A stretch of 64,000 nucleotides of DNA, from assembly GCF_014201875.1 (NCBI RefSeq), contig NZ_JACHFL010000011.1, positions 1-64,000 on the forward strand, read 5' to 3'. This DNA comes from Deinococcus humi (GTDB lineage: Bacteria; Deinococcota; Deinococci; Deinococcales; Deinococcaceae). Under the pieces are notes generated by a model. The model was not told the origin of the DNA. It saw only the letters and a program-made list of their open reading frames with translations, and made no database searches. Both the position numbers and the translations under genes were made by a program. How positions within the stretch are numbered: the stretch's first letter is position 1; each line of letters begins with the position of its first letter. Positions 44,303 to 53,679 of this stretch are shown piece after piece.

Positions 44303-44863
44303 ATGCGCCACCTGATGCTGACCGCTGCCCTGATGCTGCCCACCGCCACCGCCCAGATTTCCGTTGCCAGCATTCCTGCCCTGCCGCCTGGCGTCGTGGC
44401 CCAGACCACGCCTGCTGCGCCTGCGGCCGCTATCCCTGTCCAGGCGGGCCCCGTCGCCAGGGTCGAGATCCAGGACGTGGAGATCACGTCTCCAGTCAGT
44501 GCGGGCGCCACTCCCACCGTGGCCAGCGACGATGTGGGCGAGGTCATGATTCCTGTGCTCGCCACCGACAAGGACGGCAACCCGGTGGCAGGCGTGGCCG
44601 TGACCTGGGAGGTCAAGAACACTGGCAAGGCCCCGGTCTACGTAATTTCAAGCATGGTGGACGGCACGGCGACAGCCATTGCGGCGACGATCGCCCCCGA
44701 TGAAACGGTCAAGTACGAAACGATGACGGGCATGGACGGCACAGTCACGCTGTTGCTGAACGCCACGGCCAGCACCGCTGCCGCCTTGAAGCTGACTGCC
44801 TCTACCGGCGAGGTCAAGAACCTGCGCGACGCGGCGCAGACGATCGACTGGATCGGTCAGTAA
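44303..44863 (+). CDS. Secreted protein with bacterial Ig-like domain
   Basis: A 186-residue exported protein. The signal peptide (MRHLMLTAALMLPTATAQ) is followed by a Pro/Ala linker and an Ig-like domain (VMIPVLATDKDGNPVAGVAV, then TWEVKNTGKAPV), the pattern of Big-type domains. AAAGGAG precedes the ATG. It is 36 bases after the ATPase gene in the same direction and may belong to the transporter operon, but its function is unknown. Confidence 0.65.
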   Translation: MRHLMLTAALMLPTATAQISVASIPALPPGVVAQTTPAAPAAAIPVQAGPVARVEIQDVEITSPVSAGATPTVASDDVGEVMIPVLATDKDGNPVAGVAVTWEVKNTGKAPVYVISSMVDGTATAIAATIAPDETVKYETMTGMDGTVTLLLNATASTAAALKLTASTGEVKNLRDAAQTIDWIGQ

Positions 44864-44932
44864 AGCTTTCGCCTGATCGGGTGACCAAGGTTGCCTGACC
44901 GGCCACATGGAGCAGGAATCGCAACTTCGATG

Positions 44933-44963
44933 GTGGCCGCCCGTCTGGGAACGTGGCGGCCAC
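44933..44963. terminator. Hairpin downstream of the transporter operon
   Basis: GTGGCCGCC (44933-44941) and GGCGGCCAC (44955-44963) form a perfect 9-bp stem with a 13-base loop, just before the IS6 remnant. There is no U-run, so termination is possible but not certain. Confidence 0.45.
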
Positions 44964-44976
44964 TATGGTGTTCGAA

Positions 44977-45335
44977 GGGTTCTGGCAAGTTAAGCGCAAT
45001 AGGCTGATTTTCCGTGAATGATCGCAAGCCTCTGCGGCCATCGCCCTCCCCCTGAGCATCATTGGGCACGCCCTCTGGCTCTACCACCGGTTTCCCCTCA
45101 GTGAGCGCGATGTCCAAGAATTGCTGCACCAGCGTGGCATTGTTGTCAGTCACGAGACCCTCCGCCAGTGGGACATCAAGTTCACACCGCTGCTCGCTGA
45201 GGAGTTGCGGCATCGGGACCCCAACGGGATTCCCGAGGGTTCCTGGATGAGGTGTGCGTCGAGATCATTAGCACAAAACACTGGTTATGGAGGGCAATCG
45301 ACGAATCAGGCGCAGTTCTCGGCCTCCTTGCTGCA
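44977..45335 (+). mobile_element. IS6-family insertion sequence, truncated copy 3
   Basis: The left end GGGTTCTGGCAAGTTAA (44977-44993) matches copy 2 except for one base. The transposase start region is degraded; HQRGIVVSHETLRQWDIKF and, in another frame, FLDEVCVEII with HWLWRAIDESGAVLG are readable. Homology ends near 45335, directly before the thiolase stop, so the right half is missing. It probably inserted or recombined at the end of the thiolase operon. Confidence 0.75.
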
Positions 45336-45343
45336 AACGCGCT

Positions 45344-46489
45344 TCAGAGGCGTTCGATGATGGTGGCGGTGGCCATGCCGTGCCCGATGCACATGGTTTG
45401 CAGACCCACCGCGCCGCCCGTGGCTTCCAGACCGCTGAGCATCTTCGCCATCAATCCCGCGCCGCTGGCCCCCAGGGGGTGGCCATGGGCCACCGCGCCG
45501 CCCCAGGGATTGACGCGGGCTGGATCGACTTTCAGTTCTTGGGTCCACGCCAGGGCCACGCTGGCAAAAGCCTCGTTGATCTCGATCCAGTCGATGTCGG
45601 CTAGGGTCAGCCCCGCCTTGGCCAGTGCCTTGCGGGTGGCCGGGATAACGCCCGTGAGCTGCATGGTGGGGTCATCCCCCACCGCCACGCGGGCACGGAA
45701 GCGGGCGCGTGGGCGCAGGCCGTCGGCTATGGCCACCTCGCGGTCCCCCACCAGCACGGCGGCGGCCCCGTCGCTGATCTGGCTGGCGTTGCCCGCCGTG
45801 ACCACCCCGGCTTCGCGGAACGGAGTCTTCAGGGCCGCCATCTTCGCCGGGTCGATGTCGCCACGCACGCCCTCGTCGTGTTGCACGGTGATGGTATTCC
45901 CGCCCGCGTCCAGTCCAGGTGCAGGCAGCAGTTCAGCGTGCAGCCCGCGCGACGCGGCGGCCCGACGGTGGCTTTCTGCGGCAAAGGCGTCAAGCATGTC
46001 GCGGCTCAAGCCCCAGGCGTCGGCGATACGCTCGGCACTCTCACCCTGGTGAATCAGGTCCACTGCGCCCAGCAGGTCGGGGTTGAGGCGCTCGAAGCCG
46101 CCGCCGATGTCGCTGAACATCGGCACGCGGGTCATGCTCTCGACGCCGCAGCCGATGGCGTAGTTCAGGTCCCCGGCATCCACCCCCTGCGACGCGAAAT
46201 GCACGGCCTGCTGTCCGCTGCCACACATGCGGTTGAGGCTCAGGGCAGGCACCTCGGCGGGAAACCCGGCCAACAGCGCCGCCAGCCGCCCGATGTTCGC
46301 GCCCTGTTCGCCCGTCTGGGTGACCGTTCCGGTGATCACGTCCTCTATTTTGCCCGCGTCCAGGCCCGCACGGTTCAGCAGCCCCTTCAGCGTAAAGGCG
46401 AGCAGGGCGTCGGGCCGCACCTCGCGGTAGGCTCCACCCCGCCTGCCGTAGGGGGTGCGAACGGCTTCCAGAATGACAGCTTCTCTCAT
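45344..46489 (-). CDS. Acetyl-CoA C-acyltransferase (thiolase)
   Basis: A 381-residue thiolase that cleaves 3-ketoacyl-CoA with CoA in beta-oxidation, or runs the reverse condensation. Catalytic Cys89 is in [10 protein letters not shown], His337 in [10 protein letters not shown] and Cys367 in [11 protein letters not shown] 46489 with AAGGAG five bases upstream is preferred over an upstream start at 46651. It is the last gene of an acyl-CoA dehydrogenase–SDR–thiolase set on the minus strand. Its stop lies at the broken edge of IS6 copy 3, but the protein is full length. Confidence 0.9.
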   Translation of the reverse strand: MREAVILEAVRTPYGRRGGAYREVRPDALLAFTLKGLLNRAGLDAGKIEDVITGTVTQTGEQGANIGRLAALLAGFPAEVPALSLNRMCGSGQQAVHFASQGVDAGDLNYAIGCGVESMTRVPMFSDIGGGFERLNPDLLGAVDLIHQGESAERIADAWGLSRDMLDAFAAESHRRAAASRGLHAELLPAPGLDAGGNTITVQHDEGVRGDIDPAKMAALKTPFREAGVVTAGNASQISDGAAAVLVGDREVAIADGLRPRARFRARVAVGDDPTMQLTGVIPATRKALAKAGLTLADIDWIEINEAFASVALAWTQELKVDPARVNPWGGAVAHGHPLGASGAGLMAKMLSGLEATGGAVGLQTMCIGHGMATATIIERL

Positions 46490-46583
46490 CGGTGCTCCTT
46501 GTTCCCCTGAACGCTCTGGTCCTGGAAGCTGCCAGGGGCAGACATGGACTGCTCCCGTCCATGCAGAGTTGCTACGTTGGCGC

Positions 46584-47345
46584 TCATCTCGGGGCCATCC
46601 GGATCGCGCCGTCCAGCCGGATGGTCTCGCCGTTGAGCATCTGATTTTCAAAGATGTGCCTGACCAGCGCCGCGTACTCGTCAGCCCGTCCCAGGCGACT
46701 GGGAAAGGGCACCTGCTGACCCAGCGAGTCCTGGGCGTCCTGCGGCAGTCCCTGGAGCATGGGCGTCTCGAAGATGCCGGGGGCCACCGTCACCACCCGG
46801 ATGCCGCTGCGGGCTAGGTCACGGGCAATCGGCAGCGTCATGCCCACCACGCCTCCCTTGCTGGCCGCGTAGGCGGCCTGCCCGATCTGCCCGTCGTAAG
46901 CTGCGACGGACGCGGTGTTGACGATTACCCCTCGCTCGCCCGAATCGCCGGGCGCGTTGTCCAGCATGGCCTGAGCTGCGAGGCGAATTACATTGAAGGT
47001 GCCGATCAGGTTCACACGCACCGTGCGCTCGAACACGTCCAGCGGGTGTGGGCCGCGCTTGCCCGCCGTGGTGGCCGCCGGGGCAATGCCGGCGCAGCTT
47101 ACCGCCCCGTGCAATTCGCCGAAGCGCTCGCGTCCGGTGTGAATGGCCGCCTGCACGTCGACTTCACTTGCCACGTCCGCTCGCACGAACAGGCCGCCGA
47201 GTTCCCTGGCAAGCGCTTCACCCGCCTCCACATTCAGATCGAGCATCAGCGGAAACCCGCCCGCCTCGGCCACCATACGGGCCGCGCCCGCTCCTAGCCC
47301 GGAAGCCGCCCCCGTGATCAGCACTGTCTTGTCTTTGAGATTCAT
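46584..47345 (-). CDS. SDR dehydrogenase, 3-hydroxyacyl-CoA dehydrogenase type 2-like
   Basis: A 253-residue short-chain dehydrogenase. The NAD motif is [10 protein letters not shown] (11-20), Asp36 in LMLDLN favours NAD over NADP, and the catalytic set is Ser146, Tyr159 and Lys163 (YAASK). The sequence resembles human HSD17B10-type 3-hydroxyacyl-CoA dehydrogenases. Its position between acyl-CoA dehydrogenase and thiolase fits the third step of beta-oxidation. GGAGGGAAG precedes the ATG. Confidence 0.85.
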   Translation of the reverse strand: MNLKDKTVLITGAASGLGAGAARMVAEAGGFPLMLDLNVEAGEALARELGGLFVRADVASEVDVQAAIHTGRERFGELHGAVSCAGIAPAATTAGKRGPHPLDVFERTVRVNLIGTFNVIRLAAQAMLDNAPGDSGERGVIVNTASVAAYDGQIGQAAYAASKGGVVGMTLPIARDLARSGIRVVTVAPGIFETPMLQGLPQDAQDSLGQQVPFPSRLGRADEYAALVRHIFENQMLNGETIRLDGAIRMAPR

Positions 47346-47382
47346 GACTTCCCTCCTGCTGCTGCCGTTCAGATAAGCTGAA

Positions 47383-48510
47383 TTACCGTTGCAACTCGCG
47401 GGCGATCACGAGCTTCTGGATCTCGCTGGTGCCTTCGTAGATCTGCAGCACCTTGGCGTCCCGGAACAGTTTCTCCACGGGATATTCCGTCGAGTACCCC
47501 ATACCGCCGAAAATCTGCACCGCCTCGGTGGCCGCCGCCATCACGCTCTCGGCGGCAAACAGCTTGGCTTGCGAAGCAGCCAGGGTGTTGCGCTGACCGT
47601 GGTCGATCAGCCACGCGGCGCGGTAGGCCAGCAGACGAGCGGCCTCCAGCGAGGTGGACATCTCGGCCAGCTTGGCGGCGATCAGCTGATGACGGATGAT
47701 CGGTTGGCCCATCGTCTGGCGTGTCTGGGCATACGCCAGACTTTCTTCCAAGCAGCGGGCGTGCACGCCCACCCCGAAGGCCGCCACCATCGGGCGGGAG
47801 TGATCGAAGGCGTCCATCGCGATGCGGAAGCCCTGCCCTTCTTCCCCAATGCGCTGCGAGGCGGGAATGCGGCAACTATCGAAGAAGATCTCGCAGGTGG
47901 GCGCGCAGCGCTGCCCCAGCTTGTCCAGCGGCTCCCCGACGCTCAGGCCCGGTGTGCTGCGCTCGACGATAAAGACGCTCAGGCCGGTGCTGCCCCCGTC
48001 CCCGGTCCGGGCAAAGACCACGAAGAACGAGGCGAGGTTGGCATTGCTGATCCAGGTTTTGCTGCCCGACAGCACGTAATCGTCACCGTCACGCACCGCG
48101 CGGGTCTGCAGTCCGGCCACATCGCTGCCCGCCCCCGGTTCCGTCGCGGCGTAGGACGCCAGTTCGCCGGCCACCAGACGAGGCAGCACCCACTGTTTTT
48201 GCTCCTCGCTGCCATGGTGGATGACGGCGTCGGCGGCCAGCGAGTTGATGCTCAGCGCCGCGCCGACGCCCACGCAGCCCCGGCACAGTTCCTCGGTCAC
48301 CAGGGTCAGGGCCAGACAGCCCAGTCCTGCGCCCCCGTACTCTTCCGGCACCGTCAGGTTGAGCAGCCCCAGGGATAGAGCCTGATCGTAGATGGCCTGT
48401 GGAAACGTCTTGGTCCGGTCCAGTTCCGAGGCCTGTGGGATGATCTCGCGTCCGGCAAATGTGCGGGCAAGTTGCTGAAGCTGGCGTTCTTCGTGGTTGA
48501 GTAGGAAATC
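47383..48510 (-). CDS. Acyl-CoA dehydrogenase
   Basis: A 375-residue FAD enzyme for the first step of beta-oxidation. Signatures: [40 protein letters not shown], and the C-terminal [20 protein letters not shown] followed by IYEGTSEIQ with the catalytic Glu. The start is TTG 48510 ([20 protein letters not shown]), four bases after GGGAGGG; the open frame extends to an ATG at 48576 without ribosome site. First gene of the set with the SDR and thiolase; a short gap of 37 bases separates it from the SDR gene. Confidence 0.9.
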   Translation of the reverse strand, partial: DFLLNHEERQLQQLARTFAGREIIPQASELDRTKTFPQAIYDQALSLGLLNLTVPEEYGGAGLGCLALTLVTEELCRGCVGVGAALSINSLAADAVIHHGSEEQKQWVLPRLVAGELASYAATEPGAGSDVAGLQTRAVRDGDDYVLSGSKTWISNANLASFFVVFARTGDGGSTGLSVFIVERSTPGLSVGEPLDKLGQRCAPTCEIFFDSCRIPASQRIGEEGQGFRIAMDAFDHSRPMVAAFGVGVHARCLEESLAYAQTRQTMGQPIIRHQLIAAKLAEMSTSLEAARLLAYRAAWLIDHGQRNTLAASQAKLFAAESVMAAATEAVQIFGGMGYSTEYPVEKLFRDAKVLQIYEGTSEIQKLVIARELQR

Positions 48511-48779
48511 CAAGTGACCCTCCCTGGGGCGTGCCTGCGGCAGAGCGCCGCCAGTTGCCGTGCGTGATTGGGACATTAGGGGCTAGAACTGCCGCTGCAG
48601 GCACAAAGACACGATCTTAAAACTTTACTCCGCTCAGCTCCCCGGCGGCTCGCTCTGGTGTCCCTCGTGGACCGTGACTGTCGTTCAGGACTCAACACCA
48701 AAGCCCAAATGGAGGCTTAGTCGATTCCTGGCATCAGAATTGGTCCAGGGGAGGCATCGTCTGTTAGGCAATATAGAAT

Positions 48780-49166
48780 TCACCTGCTGGCGCTCAGGGC
48801 CACTTCTGAGCGGCGCTGTACATGCTTTTGCTGCTGGGTGAGCCACTTGAAGGCCAGGTCGATCCAGACTTGTGCCTCTGGATTGATCAGTCGAGGGTCG
48901 TCGGCGCTGGTTTCATCGGCGAGGGAGAGGCCATGCGCGCCGCATTCAAACACATGCAGCTCATACGGTGCGCGCTGATCGGCCAAGGCCAGCGCGAAAC
49001 GCAGGGCATCCTGCGAAGGCACGACCATATCTGCCGTTGTGTACCACAGGAACGTGGGGTGGTGATAGGTCCAGTGCTGGAGGACGAACGCACCTCCGAG
49101 CACCCGTTCATACCGCTGGTGACCAGTGATCGGTTCGGCGACGCCGGAATGGTGCATCGTGAACAC
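48780..49166 (-). CDS. Chimeric protein: unknown N-terminal domain fused to C-terminal half of an alpha/beta hydrolase
   Basis: A 128-residue frame. The first 38 residues (FTMHHSGVAEPITGHQRYER followed by VLGGAFVLQHWTYHHP) match another protein that is seen in this window at 63588 and continues there with DHPDFPDALALL. From PTFLWYTTADMVVPSQDALR the sequence instead is the C-terminal half of a BD-FAE-like hydrolase, with the acid Asp in TADMVVP and the His in FECGAHGLSLADE. The nucleophile half is missing. The joint lies at the shared HP residues (near 49055). The product is not expected to be a hydrolase; this is probably a recombination scar. Confidence 0.55.
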   Translation of the reverse strand: MFTMHHSGVAEPITGHQRYERVLGGAFVLQHWTYHHPTFLWYTTADMVVPSQDALRFALALADQRAPYELHVFECGAHGLSLADETSADDPRLINPEAQVWIDLAFKWLTQQQKHVQRRSEVALSASR

Positions 49167-49201
49167 CTAATCCCAATCTCCGAGCAACCGATCGAGCGGG
49201 C

Positions 49202-50212
49202 TCATTCGCAGGCCCGCCCGTCGCCATCGCGGTCTAGTTTGCGGCTGTAGCCCGGCTGCCCGGCCAGGAGCGGTGCTTTGCCCGCGGCTCGCACCGCCGC
49301 ACAGCTCGGATACGTCACGGAACTGGGCGGCCGAGCAGGGGACGGTGCCGGTGGAGTCGGCCGAGTCTGAGGCACCGTCCCGGTCCCCTTTTCCGTCACG
49401 AGGGCGTACTTCCCACCGGGTTGCACGGTGACTGTTACCGTGCCATTGAGATCGGTGCGGTAGATCGAGGCACCCACGCTCTTGTACAGCGCCAGCGCTT
49501 CCGAGGTGGGATGCCCGTAGTTGTTGGGACCGACGCCGATCACCACATTGCTGGGCCGTACTGCCTTGAGCCAGGCCGGGTTGTCGCCATTTCTGGCCCC
49601 GTGATGAATGGATTTATAGACGTTGATGGGACCGAGTTTGCTGGCCGGGTACTTCTTCAGCCAGCCTGCTGTTTCCGCGGTCTCGCTATCTCCGGTCATC
49701 AGGGCGCGGAAGGTGCCGTACTCGATCAGCAGGCCGACGCTGTTGAGGTTCTGATCGGTCTTCGGCATCCCGGGTGGTGGGGGCAGGATGGTCACCTTCA
49801 CGCTGCCGAGATTGATCACCCGGTCACTGGCCAGCAGGCCCTGGGTGCCGGCGGTCCCCACCGCCGCCGTCAATTTGCTGAAGGTTTGGGTGTTCGCCGC
49901 GATGCCGTTGTTGAGGAAAAACTTTGGTTTGAACTCCTGAACGGCTGGGGTCAGGCCAGTGATGTGGTCTGCGTCGCCGTGACTGGCCGCCACGATCGCG
50001 AGACTTTTGACACTGTACTGGCCCAACAATTCGGTCATTCGTTTTTCAGACCGTCCACCGTCGTACAGCAGGCTCTGTCCTTCAGGGGCGGTGATCAAGA
50101 CGGCGTCGCCCTGCCCGACGTCCAGGAAACGGATGGTCAGCACCCCAGCAGGGGCGGGCTGGGCCACCGTCATCCCACCCAGCAGCGCGGCTAGAACGAG
50201 GACGCGCCTCAC
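49202..50212 (-). CDS. Secreted ComEC-like metallo-beta-lactamase protein with excalibur domain
   Basis: A 336-residue exported protein. Signal peptide MRRVLVLAALLGGMTVAQPA, then an MBL fold like the C-terminal domain of ComEC (IRFLDVGQGDAVLITAPEGQ, metal site ASHGDADHITG, MTGDSE, SIHHGARNG), a Pro-rich linker, and an excalibur calcium-binding end (YPSCAAVRAAGKAP, LDRDGDGRACE). Start GTG 50212 overlaps the stop of the DUF3006 gene by four bases. Such proteins are thought to cleave extracellular nucleic acid or phosphodiesters. The last 65 residues are duplicated in degraded form at 63340-63556. Confidence 0.8.
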   Translation of the reverse strand: MRRVLVLAALLGGMTVAQPAPAGVLTIRFLDVGQGDAVLITAPEGQSLLYDGGRSEKRMTELLGQYSVKSLAIVAASHGDADHITGLTPAVQEFKPKFFLNNGIAANTQTFSKLTAAVGTAGTQGLLASDRVINLGSVKVTILPPPPGMPKTDQNLNSVGLLIEYGTFRALMTGDSETAETAGWLKKYPASKLGPINVYKSIHHGARNGDNPAWLKAVRPSNVVIGVGPNNYGHPTSEALALYKSVGASIYRTDLNGTVTVTVQPGGKYALVTEKGTGTVPQTRPTPPAPSPARPPSSVTYPSCAAVRAAGKAPLLAGQPGYSRKLDRDGDGRACE

Positions 50213-50490
50213 AGGTCCAGATCTCCTTCGGGTGCCTGGGCATTCAGTTGATCGAGCTGTCGCTGGCCCAGGGCGTGGCGTCGGTCTGTTTCCTGGTGAT
50301 CGATTTCCATCTCTACGTCGCCGCCCTGCACGTCGATGCGGATGACGTCGCCTTCTCTGACCCCTTTGGGTAGGCTGGCCAATTGCCAGTCCTCGGTGGT
50401 GCCATCCGGTAGCTCGACGCGGGCGAGGTGACCTTCGATGCCGTCGATGGTGACGTAACTGATGCCCAACTCCCCACGCTTTTCCGTCAT
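50209..50490 (-). CDS. DUF3006 domain protein
   Basis: A 93-residue protein (MTEKRGELGISYVTIDGIEG, then ARVELPDGTTEDWQLASLPK) that matches DUF3006, a small family commonly encoded just upstream of ComEC-like MBL proteins. The GTGA overlap with the next gene shows coupling. ATG 50490 is preferred; an ATG at 50511 is also in frame. TACTTT ends five bases before 50490, so the transcript may be leaderless. Confidence 0.7.
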   Translation of the reverse strand: MTEKRGELGISYVTIDGIEGHLARVELPDGTTEDWQLASLPKGVREGDVIRIDVQGGDVEMEIDHQETDRRHALGQRQLDQLNAQAPEGDLDL

Positions 50491-50537
50491 GCCGCAAAGT
50501 AGCGCATGCACGCCAAGCTCCCGTGCGAGATTGCGCT

Positions 50538-50930
50538 ATGAGAAGACAATTGACGTTGGGCGCGACGGCCGTGTTCTTTCTCTTCCTGGCTCCCGCCCAG
50601 GCCCACCGCAGCGGGTGTCACCGCTGGCATTCTTGCCCCAGCGACAGCGGCTCTTACGTTTGCGGCGATCTGGGCTATACCTCGGGGTGTCCCACCACCC
50701 AGCAGGTCAGGCCAGTCTCTATCCCGGCAGCCGCGCCGCCAACGGACGACGCGATCCGCTACACCACCACTAACCTCAATCTGCGGGCTGGACCGGGAGC
50801 GGAGACCACGAAAGTGGCGACACTGGTCAAGGATACGCGGGTGCGCGTGCAGTTCTGCGCGTCCGGCTGGTGCAAGGTGAGCGCGGCACAGGGCATCGGT
50901 TACGTGTCCCAACAGTATCTGCGGCGCTGA
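50538..50930 (+). CDS. Secreted SH3-domain protein
   Basis: A 130-residue exported protein. Signal peptide MRRQLTLGATAVFFLFLAPA, then a Cys/His-rich YHYH-like segment (HRSGCHRWHSCPSDSGSYVC), and a bacterial SH3 domain (YTTTNLNLRAGPGAETTKVA ending IGYVSQQYLR). Such SH3 domains bind the cell wall. The ATG at 50538 gives the best signal peptide; a GTG at 50523 is in frame. Confidence 0.7.
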   Translation: MRRQLTLGATAVFFLFLAPAQAHRSGCHRWHSCPSDSGSYVCGDLGYTSGCPTTQQVRPVSIPAAAPPTDDAIRYTTTNLNLRAGPGAETTKVATLVKDTRVRVQFCASGWCKVSAAQGIGYVSQQYLRR

Positions 50931-50956
50931 ACGCTGCACCATGACACCATGCGGAC

Positions 50957-51712
50957 ATGATCCGCGCTCAACTCCTCACCCCGGACGCAGGCAGTCTGAG
51001 CACCTTCCTCACCACCCACACGCGCACCCGCGATTGCCTGATCCAGGTTGCCGGACTCGCTGAAGTCACCTACCACGGCCGTGCCGCCAGCACGGCCGAA
51101 GTCGGCGCGTACCTCGTCATGATCAAACGTGATGGTAGCCTCCAGATCCATGCCCCCACCGGCATCAAGCCCATGAACTGGCAACCCCGGACAGATGAGC
51201 TCTCCGCTTGTGTTGAACATGGTCACTGCGTGCTGCACGCTTCTCGTCGGAGTCCAGAAGAACTTGTGCGCGTCACCTTCTTGCACCCTCATCTCGCGCT
51301 GGCGCTCGATTTGTACGAGGAAGCATCGTTTACCTTGTCTGGCTCGGAGAAGCAGATGCAGGACGCGCTGGCCCGTCATCCAGAGCTGATCGAGCCCGGC
51401 CTGACCGTGCTGGACCGTGAGTTACTGATTGATTCTGGCGGTATTGACCTATACGCGCGTGACGCGCAAGGGCGGTCTGTGGTGGTGGAACTCAAGCGGG
51501 GCCGGGCCACGCAGGATGCAGTCAGTCAGCTGGGACGCTACGTTGCGACGGTGCAGAAGTCCGGTGTTCATACGGTGCGGGGCATCCTGGCGGCGCCGTC
51601 CATCACGGCGCCGGCCTTGAAAGAATTGCGCGCCAGGGGATTGGAATTCCGCGAGATCGGCGCGTGGCCAGAGGCGCCTGCACCAGCGGCCTTGCCCTCC
51701 CTCTTCGATTAA
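50957..51712 (+). CDS. nucS: Endonuclease NucS (EndoMS), mismatch-specific
   Basis: A 251-residue nuclease that cuts both strands at mismatches, serving as a MutSL-independent mismatch repair route in archaea and actinobacteria and also present in Deinococcus. The RecB-like active site is visible as Asp164 (SGGIDLYARD), Glu178 and Lys180 (VVVELKRG). The N-terminal domain (1-120) is the DNA-binding part. The end, ALPSLFD, looks like a sliding-clamp binding motif. No ribosome site is seen before the ATG. Confidence 0.85.
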   Translation: MIRAQLLTPDAGSLSTFLTTHTRTRDCLIQVAGLAEVTYHGRAASTAEVGAYLVMIKRDGSLQIHAPTGIKPMNWQPRTDELSACVEHGHCVLHASRRSPEELVRVTFLHPHLALALDLYEEASFTLSGSEKQMQDALARHPELIEPGLTVLDRELLIDSGGIDLYARDAQGRSVVVELKRGRATQDAVSQLGRYVATVQKSGVHTVRGILAAPSITAPALKELRARGLEFREIGAWPEAPAPAALPSLFD

Positions 51713-52253
51713 AGAGATCAAGGTGTCAAGTAAAGGCCGCGACACTACGGTGGAGCGTGATCTTGTGGTGGAGAGGAGCTGGGGCTTGGAGCAGTAACGA
51801 TCCTGCATGTGCCTCCTGCGTCTGGGTCGCTTTCTTATTTACGCCCCATGAAATGAATCGGACAAGGGCCAAAAATCCGGCCCGCAAGGTTGCAAAAACG
51901 GATCGCCCCTTCACGGTCTTGGACAACAGGATTTCGCAACGCTCGAAGCTGCACTTCGTCCCATGTCTCGAAGCACCGCTTAAACGTTCGTTTCTGCAAC
52001 AGTTGAATGGACTGCCCTGGCTCCTTTGTGCTATGGACCTGTTCTGCTGTGGAGGGCGCAGCCAGGGCGAGTGTCAGAGTTCCAGGCTCGAACAGCTCCT
52101 GGCCTCGCCGCCAGATGATCCTGGCCTTCCCTTTGTTACCCGGCGAAGCGTGAGCCACCGAATTTTGCGCTCTACAGGCGAGCAAAGCATGCCCGACGTC
52201 TGAATAACGCGCGGGGGAGGCCTCCAGAAGGCCCGCCCCGCCTTCAGTGCTCT
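51713..52253. other. Stretch without a convincing gene
   Basis: A minus-strand frame (51835-52185) contains FKRCFETWDEVQLRALRNPV and GPCPIHFMGRK, which look protein-like but match no family I can name; a transposase remnant is possible. An 18-base stretch here (51972-51989, AAACGTTCGTTTCTGCAA) recurs in the decayed right end near 62438. Confidence 0.3.
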
Positions 52254-52340
52254 TCAGGCGCGCGTGGAAGGAAGACGCACGCGGTTAAGCATCAGCGCGT
52301 TCACAGTGACGATCACGGTGCTAGCGCTCATCAGCGGCGA
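52254..52340 (-). pseudogene. C-terminal remnant of a copper P-type ATPase
   Basis: The minus strand encodes SPLMSASTVIVTVNALMLNR followed by VRLPSTRA and TGA at 52254, the typical last helix and tail of CopA-type ATPases. Upstream the homology stops at about 52340, where an unrelated plus-strand tail (VFVRPGYQSGEELLMRLRDR, ending 52428) begins. It suggests that a copper-export gene once lay beside the copper-binding genes. Confidence 0.5.
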
Positions 52341-52439
52341 TGGTCTTCGTGCGCCCCGGCTACCAGAGCGGCGAGGAACTCCTGATGCGGCTCCGTGACA
52401 GGCTGGAGCCCAAGGGCTCAGGCGCCTAAACCAGACGAT

Positions 52440-52476
52440 ATGAACAGGCCCCTCGCAAGAGAGGGGGCCTGTTCAT
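52440..52476. terminator. 13-bp perfect hairpin
   Basis: ATGAACAGGCCCC (52440-52452) and GGGGCCTGTTCAT (52464-52476) form a perfect stem with an 11-base loop. No U-run follows. It is placed between the ATPase remnant and the copper-binding gene and probably acts as a terminator. Confidence 0.6.
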
Positions 52477-52630
52477 GGTCGCCCGCCCGCCGGTCGGTGG
52501 GAGCCTTGTACCGTCTTAAGCCGATGTTGAGGGAAGATGGCGCGTTACACGGGCTTAACACGCCCCCTTGCACGATGGGAAGCGAACGTCCGCGTATACC
52601 TATTTCCGTCCTATTTCCCGGAGGTTTTCC

Positions 52631-53068
52631 ATGACCCAGAACGCCAGCTCGACCATCACCCACATGCTGCAGACTCATCCACAGATCGGCCAGTCCCCAT
52701 TCGATCTGAACGCCCTGACCGAATGCATCGACGCCTGTTTCGAGTGCGCGCAGGTCTGCACTTCGTGCGCCGACGCTTGCCTAGGCGAGACCGAACACGC
52801 CGGACACCTGACCCACTGCATCCGGCTCAACCTCGACTGCGCCGACATCTGCACCACCACCGGGCGCGTGCTGATCCGCCAGACCCAGCCGGAGATGGCC
52901 GTGATCCGCGCGCAGCTCCAGGCCTGCCTGGCGGCTTGTAAAGCCTGCGGCGACGAGTGCCAGGAGCATGCCGAGAAAATGGACATGAAGCACTGTGCTG
53001 TCTGCGCCGAGTCGTGCCGCCGCTGCAAGCAGGCGTGCCAGAAGATGCTCGATGGCCTGAACGCCTAA
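52631..53068 (+). CDS. Cys-rich four-helix-bundle copper-binding protein (Csp-like)
   Basis: A 145-residue copper storage protein. Cysteines repeat with helical spacing along the bundle (CIDACFECAQVCTSCADACL, ACLAACKACGDECQEHAEKM, HCAVCAESCRRCKQACQKML), the hallmark of Csp proteins that bind many Cu(I) ions. There is no signal peptide, so it acts in the cytoplasm. GGAGG lies six bases before ATG 52631. It precedes a DUF305 membrane gene by 73 bases, and together with the P-type ATPase remnant marks a copper-resistance locus. Confidence 0.85.
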   Translation: MTQNASSTITHMLQTHPQIGQSPFDLNALTECIDACFECAQVCTSCADACLGETEHAGHLTHCIRLNLDCADICTTTGRVLIRQTQPEMAVIRAQLQACLAACKACGDECQEHAEKMDMKHCAVCAESCRRCKQACQKMLDGLNA

Positions 53069-53141
53069 AGTCCTGTGCAGTTTGCCGCCGTCTGCCACAG
53101 GACTTACGCTGCAGGCGGTTTTCCCTGCCAAGGAGTCAACG

Positions 53142-53660
53142 ATGAACAAATCCATGAACCGCCAGGGGGCAGCTCAGGGCTCAGACGAAAAGCCGATGGG
53201 CAAGATGGGGGGCAGCTATGGCCGCTTCGCGGCCATGATCGCCACCTCCACCGTGATCATGTACGGCCTGATGTACCTGAACACCTACCAGCTCGATCAC
53301 GTCTACTTCAGCGAGACGCGCGTGTTCATGGCGATCTACATGGGGGCCGTGATGGCGGTGATCATGCTCGGGTACATGCTGAACATGTACAAGAACAGCC
53401 GCGCCAACCTTGGCATTCTGCTCGGGGCCATCGCTGTCTTCGCGGGGTCGCTGTGGCTGCTTCGGTCCCAGGCCACGGTGGGCGACGTGGCATACATGAA
53501 AGCCATGATCCCGCACCACTCGATCGCCATCCTGACCAGCAAGCGGGCCCGGATCAAGGATCCCCGCGTGCGTGAACTGGCCGACGGCATTATCGAGACC
53601 CAGGTCCGCGAGATTGCCGAGATGGAGGCGCTGGTCCGCGACCTGGAGAGCAAGAAATAA
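53142..53660 (+). CDS. DUF305 membrane protein
   Basis: A 172-residue protein with three hydrophobic helices (FAAMIATSTVIMYGLMYL, VFMAIYMGAVMAVIMLGYML, LGILLGAIAVFAGSLWLL) followed by a DUF305-type helical region with the MIPHHSIAI motif. AAGGAG precedes ATG 53142. DUF305 proteins with paired His are associated with copper loci; metal binding is an inference. Confidence 0.75.
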   Translation: MNKSMNRQGAAQGSDEKPMGKMGGSYGRFAAMIATSTVIMYGLMYLNTYQLDHVYFSETRVFMAIYMGAVMAVIMLGYMLNMYKNSRANLGILLGAIAVFAGSLWLLRSQATVGDVAYMKAMIPHHSIAILTSKRARIKDPRVRELADGIIETQVREIAEMEALVRDLESKK

Positions 53661-53679
53661 AGAGGAAGGCTGGCAGCCC

